Source: Candidatus Methylopumilus universalis
GTDB lineage: Bacteria; Pseudomonadota; Gammaproteobacteria; Burkholderiales; Methylophilaceae
Length of the DNA: 64,000 nt
NCBI GenBank assembly: GCA_945883335.1
Contig: CAMCXI010000007.1
Span: 20,041-84,040 of the forward strand
Direction of reading: 5' to 3'
The translations under genes were made by a program, and so were the position numbers. Below are positions 28,242 through 38,011 of the stretch, piece by piece. Under the pieces are notes generated by a model that did not search any database, was not told the origin of the DNA, and saw only the letters and a program-made list of their open reading frames with translations. Positions within the stretch are counted from its first letter, which is position 1. Each line of letters begins with the position of its first letter.

Positions 28242-29699
28242 ATGTTTAAAAAAGTCTGCTTTCTATTTTGCTTGATTTTTAGCCTAAACGCTTGTCACAA
28301 GCAAGAAGCAGATCTCCTCCAAGATATACGCTTTGCCGTCGCACAAGCGCCAATTAATCTAGATCCTCGTTATGCCACTGATGCCGCATCAGCGCGTGTT
28401 AATCGCTTGCTATATCGCTCACTGGTTGGTTTTGATACTAGTTCAAAACCCATCGCTGATTTAGCCAATTGGCAGGTGGTGAGTCCAACCCAATATCGCT
28501 TTCACTTAAGCAAGGCTGGGCGCACTTATCATGATGGCACTTCATTAAGCGCTAAGGATGTAAAATCGACTTATGAATCTTTGTTGGCGCTCAAAGACTC
28601 ACCGCTTTCAGGTGAGTTTGCCAACATCAGTCGCATTCAAATACTAGACGACAATACCTTAGACTTTTACTTAAAAGCAGCCGATTACGATTTTCCCGCG
28701 AAGCTCATCATCGGTATTTTGCCAGCGAGTCAAATATCGCAAGGGCGTGATTTTAGCCATCACCCATTAGGGAGTGGTTCGCTATCATTTGTAAGTTGGA
28801 CAAATACGCTCCAATTAAAGCGTGTGACTGATAGCCAAATCATTACCTTGCTAGAAGTGAAGGACCCCACCGTGCGTATCCTTAAGCTCATGCGTGGTGA
28901 AGTGGATATTCTGCAAGGTGATTTGCCACCGGAGTTGGTGCGTTATTTAAAAACACAGCCCAATATCAACTTGACTGAAAGCAATGGCGCCAACTTCTCT
29001 TATCTAGGCTTTAATCTACAAGATAAAACACTGGCGAATCTAAAAGTGCGACAGGCGATTGCGCTTGCGATTAATCGACCAGAGATTATCCAGCAAGCTT
29101 TAGTCGGTGGGTCACGTGAGGCAGGGGCAATCTTGCCACCCGAGCATTGGGCGGGGAATAAAAGCCTTGAGTCTTACGCATACAACCCAGCGCTTTCTAA
29201 ACAGCTTTTAAAAGAGGCGGGCGTGGAGTTGCCGCTTCACCTCGTTTATAAAACATCAACCGATGCTCAGCGTGTGCGCCTCGCCACGATTATCCAAGCG
29301 CAAATGGCAGAAGCAGGCATTGCGCTTGAGATTAAAAGCCTCGATTGGGGCACGTTTTTTGAAGATGTGAAACAAGGCCATTTTCAATTATTTGGCCTCA
29401 CTTGGGTGGGTATCAATACCCCAGACATTTACGCAAAAGCATTCGGCTCAGATAATGCCCCGCCCAAAGGCTTTAATCGTGGTCGTTTTAGCAATGCCCA
29501 GCTAGATGCCTTGTTAGCCGAGCAGGACTGGAAAGCTGCCACGAATATTATTCATCAGCAATTACCTTATGTGCCGCTATGGTACGAAGGCCAGTTTGCT
29601 GCCACGCGAGCAAATATTAGCCAATATGCGCCAAAGCCAGACGGTAATTGGGATGATTTGGCGAACGTTGTTCGTATAACTAGCACTAGCACGCATTAG
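28242..29699 (+). CDS. Peptide/oligopeptide-type ABC substrate-binding lipoprotein
   Basis: The 485-residue protein has a signal peptide ending in a lipobox (SLNAC) and the family 5 solute-binding fold: the N-terminal LDPRYATDAAS segment, YHDGTSLSAKDV, and a central LKVRQAIALAINRPEII. It would capture peptides or a related ligand in the periplasm. No permease or ATPase gene is nearby, so it either serves a transporter elsewhere or has another role. The frame runs upstream into rlmD; the ATG at 28242 opens the signal peptide and is the likely start. Confidence 0.88.
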   Translation: MFKKVCFLFCLIFSLNACHKQEADLLQDIRFAVAQAPINLDPRYATDAASARVNRLLYRSLVGFDTSSKPIADLANWQVVSPTQYRFHLSKAGRTYHDGTSLSAKDVKSTYESLLALKDSPLSGEFANISRIQILDDNTLDFYLKAADYDFPAKLIIGILPASQISQGRDFSHHPLGSGSLSFVSWTNTLQLKRVTDSQIITLLEVKDPTVRILKLMRGEVDILQGDLPPELVRYLKTQPNINLTESNGANFSYLGFNLQDKTLANLKVRQAIALAINRPEIIQQALVGGSREAGAILPPEHWAGNKSLESYAYNPALSKQLLKEAGVELPLHLVYKTSTDAQRVRLATIIQAQMAEAGIALEIKSLDWGTFFEDVKQGHFQLFGLTWVGINTPDIYAKAFGSDNAPPKGFNRGRFSNAQLDALLAEQDWKAATNIIHQQLPYVPLWYEGQFAATRANISQYAPKPDGNWDDLANVVRITSTSTH

Positions 29700-29739
29700 A
29701 TTTTATAAATTAGGCATTCCAGAGTAAAATACTCAACTT

Positions 29740-31917
29740 ATGCAAATCAACACGATTCCCACCGTAAAACCTATCACTCAGTACCGTCCTTATTGGGCTA
29801 AACGCTTTGGCACGTCCAAAATGTTGCCGATGTCTCGTGAAGAGATGGATGACTTGGGTTGGGATAGCTGCGACATTATTTTGGTTACTGGCGATGCGTA
29901 TATCGATCATCCCAGCTTTGGCATGGCGCTAGTTGGCCGCTTGCTTGAGTCGCAAGGTTTTCGCGTTGGGATTATTGCCCAGCCTGATTGGTCGGATGCT
30001 GAAGCGTTTAAAGCCTTAGGTAAGCCCAATCTTTACTTTGGGATTACTGCGGGCAATATGGATAGCATGGTGAACCGCTATACCGCTGACCGCAAGATAC
30101 GCTCTGACGATGCTTATACCCCAGATGCGGCCGCTGGCAAGCGCCCAGACCGCGCGGTGCTAGTGTATTCACAACGCTGTCGTGAAGCTTTTTCTGATGT
30201 GCCTTTGGTGATTGGTAGTATCGAAGCCAGTTTGCGTCGTATCGCGCATTATGATTATTGGTCTGACAAAGTACGCCGCTCAGTCTTGGTAGACTCTAAA
30301 GCCGATATTTTGTTATACGGCAACGCTGAGCGTGCTTTGATTGAACTTAGCCATCGCTTGGGTAAAGGCGAAAATGTCGCTGACATTACCGATATTCGGG
30401 GCACTGCATTTTTACGTAAAAAAATCCCAGAAGGTTGGCAAGAAGTCGCTTCTACCAATCTAGACCGTCCTGGCAAAGTAGAAGCGCCTATTGACCCTTA
30501 TGAAATGAAAATGGGTGCAGGCACTAGCTGTGAGACTGAGGCTAAAAAAGATGAGCCTGTCTTGCCTGAAGGTACGCAAGCAGTGCAAATCGTTCGCAAA
30601 CCTAAAGCAGATCGTGCCTTTCAAGTGGTGCGTTTGCCTAGCTATGAAGAAGTGGCAAAAGACCCTGTGCTGTATGCGCATGCTTCTCGTGTTCTGCATT
30701 TAGAAGCCAACCCTGGCAATGCACGTGCGCTTATTCAAAAGCACGGTGATCGCGAAGTGTGGCTTAATGCGCCGCCGATTCCGCTGACTACCAAAGAGAT
30801 GGATTACGTTTACGATTTGCCTTATGCACGTAGGCCGCATCCCGCTTATGGCGATGCAAAAATCCCTGCCTGGGAGATGATTCGCTTCTCAGTGAATATC
30901 ATGCGAGGCTGTTTTGGCGGCTGTACTTTCTGTTCGATTACCGAGCATGAAGGCCGCATTATTCAAAGCCGCTCTGAAGAAAGTATTTTGAAAGAAGTGG
31001 AAGAAATCCGCGATAAGGTTGATGGTTTTACGGGCGTGATTTCAGACCTGGGTGGGCCCACTGCCAATATGTATCGCATGGCGTGTAAGTCGCCTGAGAT
31101 TGAAAAATCATGCCGTAAGCTTTCATGCGTTTATCCGGGCATTTGTGAAAACCTGAATACAGATCATTCCGCCTTGATTCAGCTTTATCGCAAAGCGCGT
31201 AATCTCAAGGGCATTAAAAAGATTCTTGTGGGATCTGGGCTTCGTTACGATTTGGCGGTGACTTCACCTGAGTATGTCAAAGAATTGGTGCAAAATCATG
31301 TGGGCGGCTATTTGAAGATTGCGCCTGAGCATTCTGAAGAGAACGTGCTTTCTAAAATGATGAAGCCAGGCATGGGCGCTTACGATAAGTTTAAAGAGAT
31401 GTTTGAGCGCTTCTCAAAAGAGGCTGGCAAAAAGCAATATTTGATTCCCTATTTCATCGCAGCGCATCCTGGCACGACTGATGAAGATATGATGAATCTT
31501 GCGCTTTGGCTCAAGAAATATGATTTTAGGTTAGACCAAGTGCAAACATTTACGCCAACCCCAATGGCGATGGCAACGGCCATGTATCACTCTGGCAAAA
31601 ACCCACTGCGTAAAGTGACAGATGATAGCGAAGAAGTGCCTATTCCTAAAGCGGGTGGCGTGCGCCGTTTGCACAAAGCTTTTATTCGCTACCACGACCC
31701 AAAAAACTGGCCACTACTGCGTGAAGCACTTCAAAACATGGGTCGTGCGGATTTGATCGGTAACGGCAAACATTGCTTAATCCCTGCTTGGCAACCGCTG
31801 GATAAAACGCCGCCACGCCCTGTGCAAGTGGCAAGCAAAACGCGCCCGGTTGTTACCCCGGCGCCTGCCAATGGCAAAAAGCTTGAAATAGGAAAACCAT
31901 TCCGACGTTCTCGATAA
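29740..31917 (+). CDS. YgiQ-family radical SAM protein
   Basis: A 725-residue protein with the N-terminal UPF0313 domain ([13 protein letters not shown] onward), then the radical-SAM cluster motif [17 protein letters not shown] (CxxxCxxC) near residue 390, and a lysine/arginine-rich tail. The YgiQ family is widespread and its reaction is unknown. Flanked by the solute-binding gene and a TraB-like gene on the same strand. Confidence 0.93.
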   Translation: MQINTIPTVKPITQYRPYWAKRFGTSKMLPMSREEMDDLGWDSCDIILVTGDAYIDHPSFGMALVGRLLESQGFRVGIIAQPDWSDAEAFKALGKPNLYFGITAGNMDSMVNRYTADRKIRSDDAYTPDAAAGKRPDRAVLVYSQRCREAFSDVPLVIGSIEASLRRIAHYDYWSDKVRRSVLVDSKADILLYGNAERALIELSHRLGKGENVADITDIRGTAFLRKKIPEGWQEVASTNLDRPGKVEAPIDPYEMKMGAGTSCETEAKKDEPVLPEGTQAVQIVRKPKADRAFQVVRLPSYEEVAKDPVLYAHASRVLHLEANPGNARALIQKHGDREVWLNAPPIPLTTKEMDYVYDLPYARRPHPAYGDAKIPAWEMIRFSVNIMRGCFGGCTFCSITEHEGRIIQSRSEESILKEVEEIRDKVDGFTGVISDLGGPTANMYRMACKSPEIEKSCRKLSCVYPGICENLNTDHSALIQLYRKARNLKGIKKILVGSGLRYDLAVTSPEYVKELVQNHVGGYLKIAPEHSEENVLSKMMKPGMGAYDKFKEMFERFSKEAGKKQYLIPYFIAAHPGTTDEDMMNLALWLKKYDFRLDQVQTFTPTPMAMATAMYHSGKNPLRKVTDDSEEVPIPKAGGVRRLHKAFIRYHDPKNWPLLREALQNMGRADLIGNGKHCLIPAWQPLDKTPPRPVQVASKTRPVVTPAPANGKKLEIGKPFRRSR

Positions 31918-31984
31918 GTGCTTTTATTGAACCGCAGGACGGGATGTATGTCTGATTGTTACATTTATGATTGAGGGCTTTTTC

Positions 31985-32839
31985 GTGCGTTCATTAATTT
32001 CAAAATTTTCATTCGCTGTCATGCTTCTTGTCAGCGCTCAAATTGCGCTAGCGGCTGATAATGGTCTGCTTTGGAAGCTGGAAGCGCCAAGTGGCAAGGT
32101 CAGCTATTTGCTTGGCACGATGCACACCGACGATCAACGTGTCACTGAGTTCTCACCTAAAATCCTTGAAGCCTTTAATCAAAGCGAAGCGTTTATGATG
32201 GAAACGCTACCGCCGCGTGATCCCTCTATATTTATGATGAAGCAAGGCACTGTTTCAGAAATGATGACAGAAAAAGAGTTTGACCAAGTGCGTGAGTTGG
32301 CTGATTTTCATTCTATGCACATCGAAGCCGCCATGCACATGAAGCCATGGCTTCTCGCAGTGATATTCGACTTGCCTAAGCCTAAAGCGCTTTACTCGAT
32401 GGATGAGCTCTTGATGGCGAAAGCTGAGGAGCAGGATAAAAAAATTATTGGCTTAGAAAAAATGCGTGATCATTTTTCAGTGCTTGATAGTGTAAGCATG
32501 GAAGATCAAATGATCATGTTGCGTGCGGTACTTAAGCGAAGCCAAAAAGACAAAGAGCGTGATTACGAAAAGCTACTTAAAACTTATCAGTCTGGCGACT
32601 TGAAGAAAATTATCGACTTGGACGACAAAATTACAGGCGGAATGTTGCCGAAAGCCGTTTGGGAAAATATGCGCGTTAAGCTGATTGATGAACGCAATGC
32701 TGGCATGGCGGAGGGCTTAGTGTCCGAGGCAAAAGATAAAGCCGTGTTTGCCGCGGTGGGCGCATCGCACTTGGCGGGTGAGGGCGGTATATTGGGTCGA
32801 TTGCGTGGTGCTGGGTTTACGGTGACAGCGGTCAAATAA
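31985..32839 (+). CDS. TraB/GumN family protein
   Basis: The 284-residue protein shows the TraB/GumN (Tiki) signature: YLLGTMHTDD near the N-terminus and the GASHLAGEGGI motif at the end, whose histidine and glutamate residues are shared with metal-dependent Tiki proteases. A signal peptide (cleavage near ALA) suggests periplasmic location. I prefer the GTG at 31985, which has GAGGG eight bases upstream, over the ATG at 31967, which has no site. Activity is not established. Confidence 0.85.
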   Translation: MRSLISKFSFAVMLLVSAQIALAADNGLLWKLEAPSGKVSYLLGTMHTDDQRVTEFSPKILEAFNQSEAFMMETLPPRDPSIFMMKQGTVSEMMTEKEFDQVRELADFHSMHIEAAMHMKPWLLAVIFDLPKPKALYSMDELLMAKAEEQDKKIIGLEKMRDHFSVLDSVSMEDQMIMLRAVLKRSQKDKERDYEKLLKTYQSGDLKKIIDLDDKITGGMLPKAVWENMRVKLIDERNAGMAEGLVSEAKDKAVFAAVGASHLAGEGGILGRLRGAGFTVTAVK

Positions 32840-32856
32840 AGCCACAATACATTTAA

Positions 32857-32894
32857 TAAAAAAAGCGCAGTGGAATTTCCAGTGCGCTTTTTTA
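32857..32894. terminator. Bidirectional terminator between TraB-like and lipocalin genes
   Basis: A long near-perfect hairpin: AAAAAGCGCA pairs with TGCGCTTTTT and the inner TGGAA with TTCCA, with one G-G mismatch. A-run on one side and T-run on the other let it end both converging transcripts. Confidence 0.85.
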
Positions 32895-32910
32895 TTGATG
32901 ATGACTAGTT

Positions 32911-33420
32911 TTATTGATTTGGATAAATCAATTTATCCGTTTCAAAGCCAAGTTCTTTGGCTTTGGCAGTTAATTGCTGTTTCACAATGTAAGACATTTG
33001 CGGCGTACGAGAGAGTATCCACAGATAATCTTTTCCGCCAGTCACTAGCGCATATTGATAGCCTGGTTTATCAAGCTCGACAATGGTGTAAGCCCCATAA
33101 AATGGGCCAAAGAACGATACCTTTAAGCGCCCAACATCTGGTGTTTCCACAAAATAGGCTTTGCCGATGGCTTCATTCCACTTTTGCTTTTTGGTGTCAA
33201 AGCCATGATTCACTACTTTTAACCCGCCATCTTCGCGGAAGCTATATTCCGCATAAACCTTATCCAATCCACGTTCAAAGCTATGGTCTAGGCGGGCAAT
33301 TTCATACCAAGTGCCTAGGTATTTATCTGCCTCAAAGCCTGTAATCGCCTTGTATTTAGCATCGTCGCCAGTACAGGCAAGTAGCACCAAACAAAGTAAC
33401 AAACAAAGTTTTTTTATCAT
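32911..33420 (-). CDS. blc: Blc-type lipocalin lipoprotein
   Basis: This 169-residue lipoprotein has a signal peptide with lipobox LLAC and the lipocalin motifs GTWYEIARLDHSFERGL and YLWILSRTP. It is closer to canonical Blc than the lipocalin in the lipid operon. Blc proteins bind lysophospholipids or fatty acids in the outer membrane, often under stress. It follows rhlE on the minus strand. Confidence 0.92.
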   Translation of the reverse strand: MIKKLCLLLCLVLLACTGDDAKYKAITGFEADKYLGTWYEIARLDHSFERGLDKVYAEYSFREDGGLKVVNHGFDTKKQKWNEAIGKAYFVETPDVGRLKVSFFGPFYGAYTIVELDKPGYQYALVTGGKDYLWILSRTPQMSYIVKQQLTAKAKELGFETDKLIYPNQ

Positions 33421-33437
33421 GACTTTTTCCTTATCAA

Positions 33438-34934
33438 TTAACGACCGCGTCCGCCGCCGCCGGTATGTCCACCACGACTGCCGCCATTGTTACGGTTGGC
33501 ATTGCGTCCTGTATTAGGGTTAGGGCCTCTGTTTTGTGGCTTAGGCGCAAATAAAGCAGGTTGTGGCATGGCTTGATGACGCGCTGCTTCCGACATGTTT
33601 TTAGTCGAAAGACTTTCTGCTGACGACCTATTGCTGTCAACAGGTGATTTGTCTGAACGTTGGCCTTGTGGCTTATTGCGGTTGCTGTTTCGGCCATTAG
33701 CGCCCGCATTTTGTGGGCGACGTTGCTGCTGCGGTCTTGGTGCACGCGGCGCTTCTGGCTCAGCCTTTTCTGGTTGAACCCAGCCATCAGCAGGCACTTT
33801 TGGAATCTCACGTTTCATGAGCTTCTCAATGTCTTTGAGCAGTTTTAATTCCTCACGATCCACTAATGAAACAGCAGCGCCACTGCTCCCTGCGCGGCCA
33901 GTTCTGCCGATGCGGTGCACATAGTCTTCAGGTACGTTGGGTAATTCAAAGTTAATCACTTGTGGCAATTGATCGATGTCTAAACCACGCGCCGCGATGT
34001 CGGTTGCCACCAACACGCGCACGGTACCGTCTTTAAATTGGGCCAGGGCTTTAGTCCGAGCCCCTTGGCTTTTGTTGCCGTGAATAGCTGCCGCCTCAAT
34101 GCCGTCTTTGACGAGTTTCTCAGCAAGGCGATTGGCGCCGTGCTTGGTGCGGGTAAAAACAAGCACTTGTTGCCAGTCGTTATGCTTAACCAAATGGCTT
34201 ACAAGCTCGCGTTTAAAGCTTTGGCTAATCATGTGAACTGTTTGCTCAACGAGTTCTGAAGCCGTATTGCGACGTGCGACCTCTACGAAGCCAGGATTGT
34301 TAAGAAGGCCATCTGCCAGCGCTTTGATTTCATCAGAGAACGTAGCTGAGAAGAGTAAGTTTTGGCGTGCCTTTGGCAGTAAAGCCAAGATCTTTTTGAT
34401 GTCACGGATAAAGCCCATGTCGAGCATGCGGTCCGCTTCATCTAGCACTAAAATTTCAACGCCTGATAAGTCCACTGCTTTTTGGTTAGCGAGGTCGAGT
34501 AAGCGACCTGGCGTTGCCACCAAGATATCGAGTGGTTTTCTTAAGCGGGACATTTGTGGGTTGATGTTCACCCCACCAAAAATGACTGTTGAAGTGAGCG
34601 ATAAATACTTACCGTACGTTTTAACGGACTCTTCAATCTGCGCGGCAAGTTCGCGCGTTGGGGTTAACATCAAGCAACGTGGGCGACCTTTGCCTAAATC
34701 GGCAACAGGCTTTTGGCTCAAGATATGCAAAATAGGCAAAGTAAAACCAGCGGTTTTGCCTGTGCCTGTTTGTGCGCCAGCGAGTAAATCACCGCCCGTG
34801 AGGACTTGAGGAATCGCTTGCGTTTGAATTGGGGTTGGGGTGGTATAACCCGCGTCGCTAATGGCGCGGAGAATAGTTTCTGCTAAGCCTAAATCATTAA
34901 AATTTGGGCTATGGGTTGTAACTTCTGATGACAA
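33438..34934 (-). CDS. rhlE: DEAD-box RNA helicase RhlE
   Basis: The 498-residue helicase has the Q motif ([11 protein letters not shown]), Walker [16 protein letters not shown] and HRIGRTGR, followed by a basic Arg/Asn/Gly-rich tail from about residue 380 that would bind RNA. RhlE-type helicases remodel rRNA and help RNA decay. No in-frame ATG fits; the start is a TTG at 34932-34934 with AAGGA eight bases upstream. A 170-base gap to rsuA precedes it. Confidence 0.93.
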   Translation of the reverse strand: MSSEVTTHSPNFNDLGLAETILRAISDAGYTTPTPIQTQAIPQVLTGGDLLAGAQTGTGKTAGFTLPILHILSQKPVADLGKGRPRCLMLTPTRELAAQIEESVKTYGKYLSLTSTVIFGGVNINPQMSRLRKPLDILVATPGRLLDLANQKAVDLSGVEILVLDEADRMLDMGFIRDIKKILALLPKARQNLLFSATFSDEIKALADGLLNNPGFVEVARRNTASELVEQTVHMISQSFKRELVSHLVKHNDWQQVLVFTRTKHGANRLAEKLVKDGIEAAAIHGNKSQGARTKALAQFKDGTVRVLVATDIAARGLDIDQLPQVINFELPNVPEDYVHRIGRTGRAGSSGAAVSLVDREELKLLKDIEKLMKREIPKVPADGWVQPEKAEPEAPRAPRPQQQRRPQNAGANGRNSNRNKPQGQRSDKSPVDSNRSSAESLSTKNMSEAARHQAMPQPALFAPKPQNRGPNPNTGRNANRNNGGSRGGHTGGGGRGR

Positions 34935-35065
34935 TGTAAATTCCTTAAAGGAGATTTATAAGTGGGTCTGCTGTCTTCAAGACAACACCAATCGAGACTA
35001 ACAAATAAGAGGTAAAAGTGTTGGTGCATGGCACCTTTAGGCCGCTGTGCTGATTGGTATGGCAC

Positions 35066-35084
35066 AGGGAAGGCTTGATTATAC
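35066..35084 (-). promoter_or_regulatory. Possible rhlE promoter -10 element
   Basis: On the minus strand TATAAT lies at 35083-35078, which would place transcription start near 35071 and give rhlE a leader of about 135 bases. No good -35 is visible. The leader contains short self-complementary segments (CAACAC with GTGTTG; GTCTTGAAGAC) but no structure I can name. Confidence 0.35.
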
Positions 35085-35105
35085 GTAGTATTGGGTTATT
35101 AGCTA

Positions 35106-35831
35106 CTAAATCTTTTCAGTGTGCGTCAACAGGTGCAACTCTTCCGCAGTCAGCCAGCGCCATTCACCTTCAGCAAGGTCTTTCGGTAGTATGACTTCAC
35201 CGATTTTGATGCGTTTGAGTGCTTCTACGCGGTTACTATTAGCAGCGACCATGCGTTTGACTTGGTGATACTTACCTTCAGCGAGTGTCATGTGAAGGAT
35301 GTGGCTATTGATTTGTTCGCAGGCGAGCGCGGCAATCGGCGCTGGTTCGTCGATAAGCTGAACGCCATCGAGTAGGTTTTTAATTTGCGCTGCGTCCACA
35401 GGGTGTTTGCAATGTACTTCGTACACCTTAGGCACTTTCCACTTTGGCGAGCTGAGGCGATGGATAAAGTGACCATCATCAGACAGCAAAATTAAGCCTG
35501 TGGTGTCCTCATCCAAGCGGCCGATACATTGCACATCACGCTCGACTAAGGGGTGCGGCAATAAGCTGTATAGCGATGGGTGATGCAGGGTTTTATGTGA
35601 GCATTCGTAGTGTGCTGGTTTGTTGAGCATCAAATAAGACTGCTCTCGGTATTGCCAAGGCTCATCATCGACCGTGAAGTGAAGTTCCTCGGTGTGAAAT
35701 TCCGCAAACGGATCATCGCAAGGTTCGCCGTTGACGGTGACGGCATCGTGCCTAACTAAGATGCGACAAGCCTTGCGAGAGCCAAAGCCTTGGGAATGTA
35801 AAACGCGTTCTATCGATATTTTTTTAGACAT
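35106..35831 (-). CDS. rsuA: 16S rRNA pseudouridine synthase RsuA
   Basis: A 241-residue pseudouridine synthase with an N-terminal S4 RNA-binding domain (RVLHSQGFGSRKACRILV) and the catalytic aspartate motif GRLDEDTTGLILLS. The length and the KYHQVKRM segment match the RsuA family, which isomerises U516 in 16S rRNA. Assignment to RsuA rather than another family member is by similarity of the catalytic block and size. Confidence 0.88.
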   Translation of the reverse strand: MSKKISIERVLHSQGFGSRKACRILVRHDAVTVNGEPCDDPFAEFHTEELHFTVDDEPWQYREQSYLMLNKPAHYECSHKTLHHPSLYSLLPHPLVERDVQCIGRLDEDTTGLILLSDDGHFIHRLSSPKWKVPKVYEVHCKHPVDAAQIKNLLDGVQLIDEPAPIAALACEQINSHILHMTLAEGKYHQVKRMVAANSNRVEALKRIKIGEVILPKDLAEGEWRWLTAEELHLLTHTEKI

Positions 35832-35850
35832 GGCGGCATTATAGAGCCTT

Positions 35851-36528
35851 TTAGACGCCCATCACCTCAATATTCCCGTTGTCAGCAATCAATACTTGGC
35901 TTGCGATGCCATAAAATACGCCGTGTTCCACAATGCCGGGGGTGTTGTTGAGAAAGGTATTAAGGGCCGCATCGTTGATGCTTGCAGGGAATCGCATATC
36001 TAAAATATAGCTACCGTACGCACTGATGGCGACATTGTCTTGACCAGCATTGAGTCGAATATCGCCTTCTGCGCCATGCTGTTCTAATTGGTGTTTGACC
36101 ATTTGCCATGCGCCAGGGATGACTTCAATGGGGATAATGAATTTCTCGCCGATACGGCTCACTAGCTTACTCTTGTCTGCCACCACAATGAATTGATCTG
36201 CGGCTTTAGCGAGCAGCTTCTCCATCACCAAATCTTGCCCACGGCCTTTGAGTAAGGATAGGTTAGGGGTGATCTCATCGGCACCATCAACATAGAGATC
36301 GATGCGTTTGAGCTCGGCAATTGAAACGACTTTTAGCCCATAACTGTGGGCTTTTATCGCGCTAACAGTTGAGCTCGCCACAGTGCTTATGCTCAGGTCT
36401 TCCTCAATTTGGCGTTTGGCGAGGTGCTCAATAAAGTAATTGGCGGTTGAGCCTGTGCCGAGGCCGATGACCATGCCATTTTTTGCGAGTTTTGCAGCCT
36501 CAAAAGCGACTAATTCTTTATCGTTCAT
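35851..36528 (-). CDS. rpiA: Ribose-5-phosphate isomerase A
   Basis: The 225-residue enzyme has the RpiA motifs GLGTGSTANYFI, DLYVDGADEI and the KGRGQDLVMEKLLA block with the catalytic glutamate. It interconverts ribose-5-phosphate and ribulose-5-phosphate; in a methylotroph this also feeds the ribulose monophosphate cycle. The ATG at 36526-36528 has AAGGAAA upstream and is preferred over an extension overlapping the GST gene. Confidence 0.96.
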   Translation of the reverse strand: MNDKELVAFEAAKLAKNGMVIGLGTGSTANYFIEHLAKRQIEEDLSISTVASSTVSAIKAHSYGLKVVSIAELKRIDLYVDGADEITPNLSLLKGRGQDLVMEKLLAKAADQFIVVADKSKLVSRIGEKFIIPIEVIPGAWQMVKHQLEQHGAEGDIRLNAGQDNVAISAYGSYILDMRFPASINDAALNTFLNNTPGIVEHGVFYGIASQVLIADNGNIEVMGV

Positions 36529-36538
36529 CTGTATTTCC

Positions 36539-37156
36539 TTAATTAGCTTCGGCTTCACGTTTTCTAGCGCGTGCTAGGGCAGGGCGCTCTGAAAGCGTAT
36601 GCATGTAGTTAAGTAAAGTCATATCGAGCGCCACTTTGACGTGATGTGCCCAATGTAAAACGGATACGCAAACAATATCTGCGGCGCTGAATTGGTCACC
36701 TGCGATGTATTGGCGCCCTTTCAAGTGAGTGCTTAACACAGCGGCAGCTTTTTCAAATTCCCAGTAACTGGTATTAGCTACGGCAGCGATGCGTTTATCT
36801 TCAGGTAGCAAACGGTCGTGCTTTGCGGCAGTCCATAAATGTACCTCTAGCTCTGACACCACAAAGAATAGCCACTGAAAATACTCAGCACGGCCTTTTG
36901 CATCAGTTGGGATAAGCTTTGCTACTGGAAACTTCTCGGCAACATAGGTGCAGATGGCTGCTGACTCGCTCATCACATGACCATTATCGACTAGGCTTGG
37001 GATTTTGCCGAAGGGATTAATCGCTAAAAACGCAGGCTTTCTGTGCTCACCGCCCTGTAAGTTAACCCGGGTATATTCATATTCCGCGCTAGCTTCTTCT
37101 AAGGCCCAAGCAACACGAGCCGAGCGGGTTTGTGGGTAGCCGTATAGTTTCATCAT
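36539..37156 (-). CDS. Glutathione S-transferase family protein
   Basis: A 205-residue protein with an N-terminal thioredoxin-like domain (MKLYGYPQTRSARVAWALEE, with the NPFGKIPSLVD cis-proline loop and ESAAICTYV) and a helical C-terminal GST domain (FSAADIVCVSVLHW). It probably conjugates or reduces substrates with glutathione; the specific class is not clear. It is 10 bases upstream of the rpiA start. Confidence 0.9.
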   Translation of the reverse strand: MMKLYGYPQTRSARVAWALEEASAEYEYTRVNLQGGEHRKPAFLAINPFGKIPSLVDNGHVMSESAAICTYVAEKFPVAKLIPTDAKGRAEYFQWLFFVVSELEVHLWTAAKHDRLLPEDKRIAAVANTSYWEFEKAAAVLSTHLKGRQYIAGDQFSAADIVCVSVLHWAHHVKVALDMTLLNYMHTLSERPALARARKREAEAN

Positions 37157-37236
37157 GATTTGAATTGTCTTCGTATAGAGGTAATCAAAGTAGTTTAAGT
37201 TAAACTGCTACAACGATTAAGTTTAAGTAACCAGCC

Positions 37237-38010
37237 ATGACATTCAAACACATTATTTCACGTGATAACAGTCTATTTAAGCAGCTTAAAAAGCTGGCGG
37301 ATTCCTCACGTGAGCGCCGCAAATTAGGTGAGACCTTGCTTGATGGCGCGCATCTGGTGGAGACTTATCTCGAGGTGTTTGGTGAGCCGCGCTTGCTCAT
37401 TATCGCCGAGGGCGAAAGTACGGCAGAGGTGTCGCATCTTATTCAGCAATTGGTTGATGTGCCAACTGTCATGTTTCCAACGTTAATGTTCCAAGAGTTA
37501 GCGCCAGTTGCAAGTCCCACAGGTATTTTGGCTTTGGTAAAAACGCCAACCATCGCGCCGCAAGAGGCGCCTCACTTTGTGTTGATGCTAGAAGATATTC
37601 AAGACCCAGGTAATTTAGGTAGCATGCTACGCACTGCAGCAGCAGCGGGTGTGGATGCGGTTTATCTATCAGAAGGCTGTACTGAAGCTTGGTCACCAAA
37701 AGCCTTACGCGGCGGGCAGGGCGCGCAGTTTACTTTGCCGATTGTTGAGCGTGCTGATTTGGTCGGCTTGGCAAGTAATTTTGCTGGGCAAGTGTTAGCC
37801 ACCACATTGCGTGGGGATTCTATTTATAAATTGGATTTAACAGGGCCAACCGCCATCGCGATTGGCAACGAAGGCAACGGCCTAAGCGGCGCCATGCAAA
37901 AGGCAGCAAGTCATCATGTCACCATCCCAATTGCTGAAGGTGTTGAGTCACTTAATGCAGCCGCAGCGGCTTCAATTTGCTTGTTTGAGCGGGTAAGACA
38001 GACGCTTTAA
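37237..38010 (+). CDS. TrmH/SpoU-family RNA 2'-O-methyltransferase
   Basis: This 257-residue SPOUT methyltransferase has an N-terminal substrate-binding domain and the knotted catalytic domain: LEDIQDPGNLGSMLRTAAA, IAIGNEGNGLS and the C-terminal VESLNAAAAASICLFE. It methylates a ribose in tRNA or rRNA; which nucleotide cannot be told from sequence. It converges on hslO with one base between stops. Confidence 0.92.
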   Translation: MTFKHIISRDNSLFKQLKKLADSSRERRKLGETLLDGAHLVETYLEVFGEPRLLIIAEGESTAEVSHLIQQLVDVPTVMFPTLMFQELAPVASPTGILALVKTPTIAPQEAPHFVLMLEDIQDPGNLGSMLRTAAAAGVDAVYLSEGCTEAWSPKALRGGQGAQFTLPIVERADLVGLASNFAGQVLATTLRGDSIYKLDLTGPTAIAIGNEGNGLSGAMQKAASHHVTIPIAEGVESLNAAAAASICLFERVRQTL

Positions 38011-38011
38011 T

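Noticed and set aside
34267..34809. Plus-strand open frame of 180 residues
   Set aside because: It lies wholly antisense to rhlE, has no ribosome-binding site or recognisable domain, and its composition follows from the codon pattern of rhlE.
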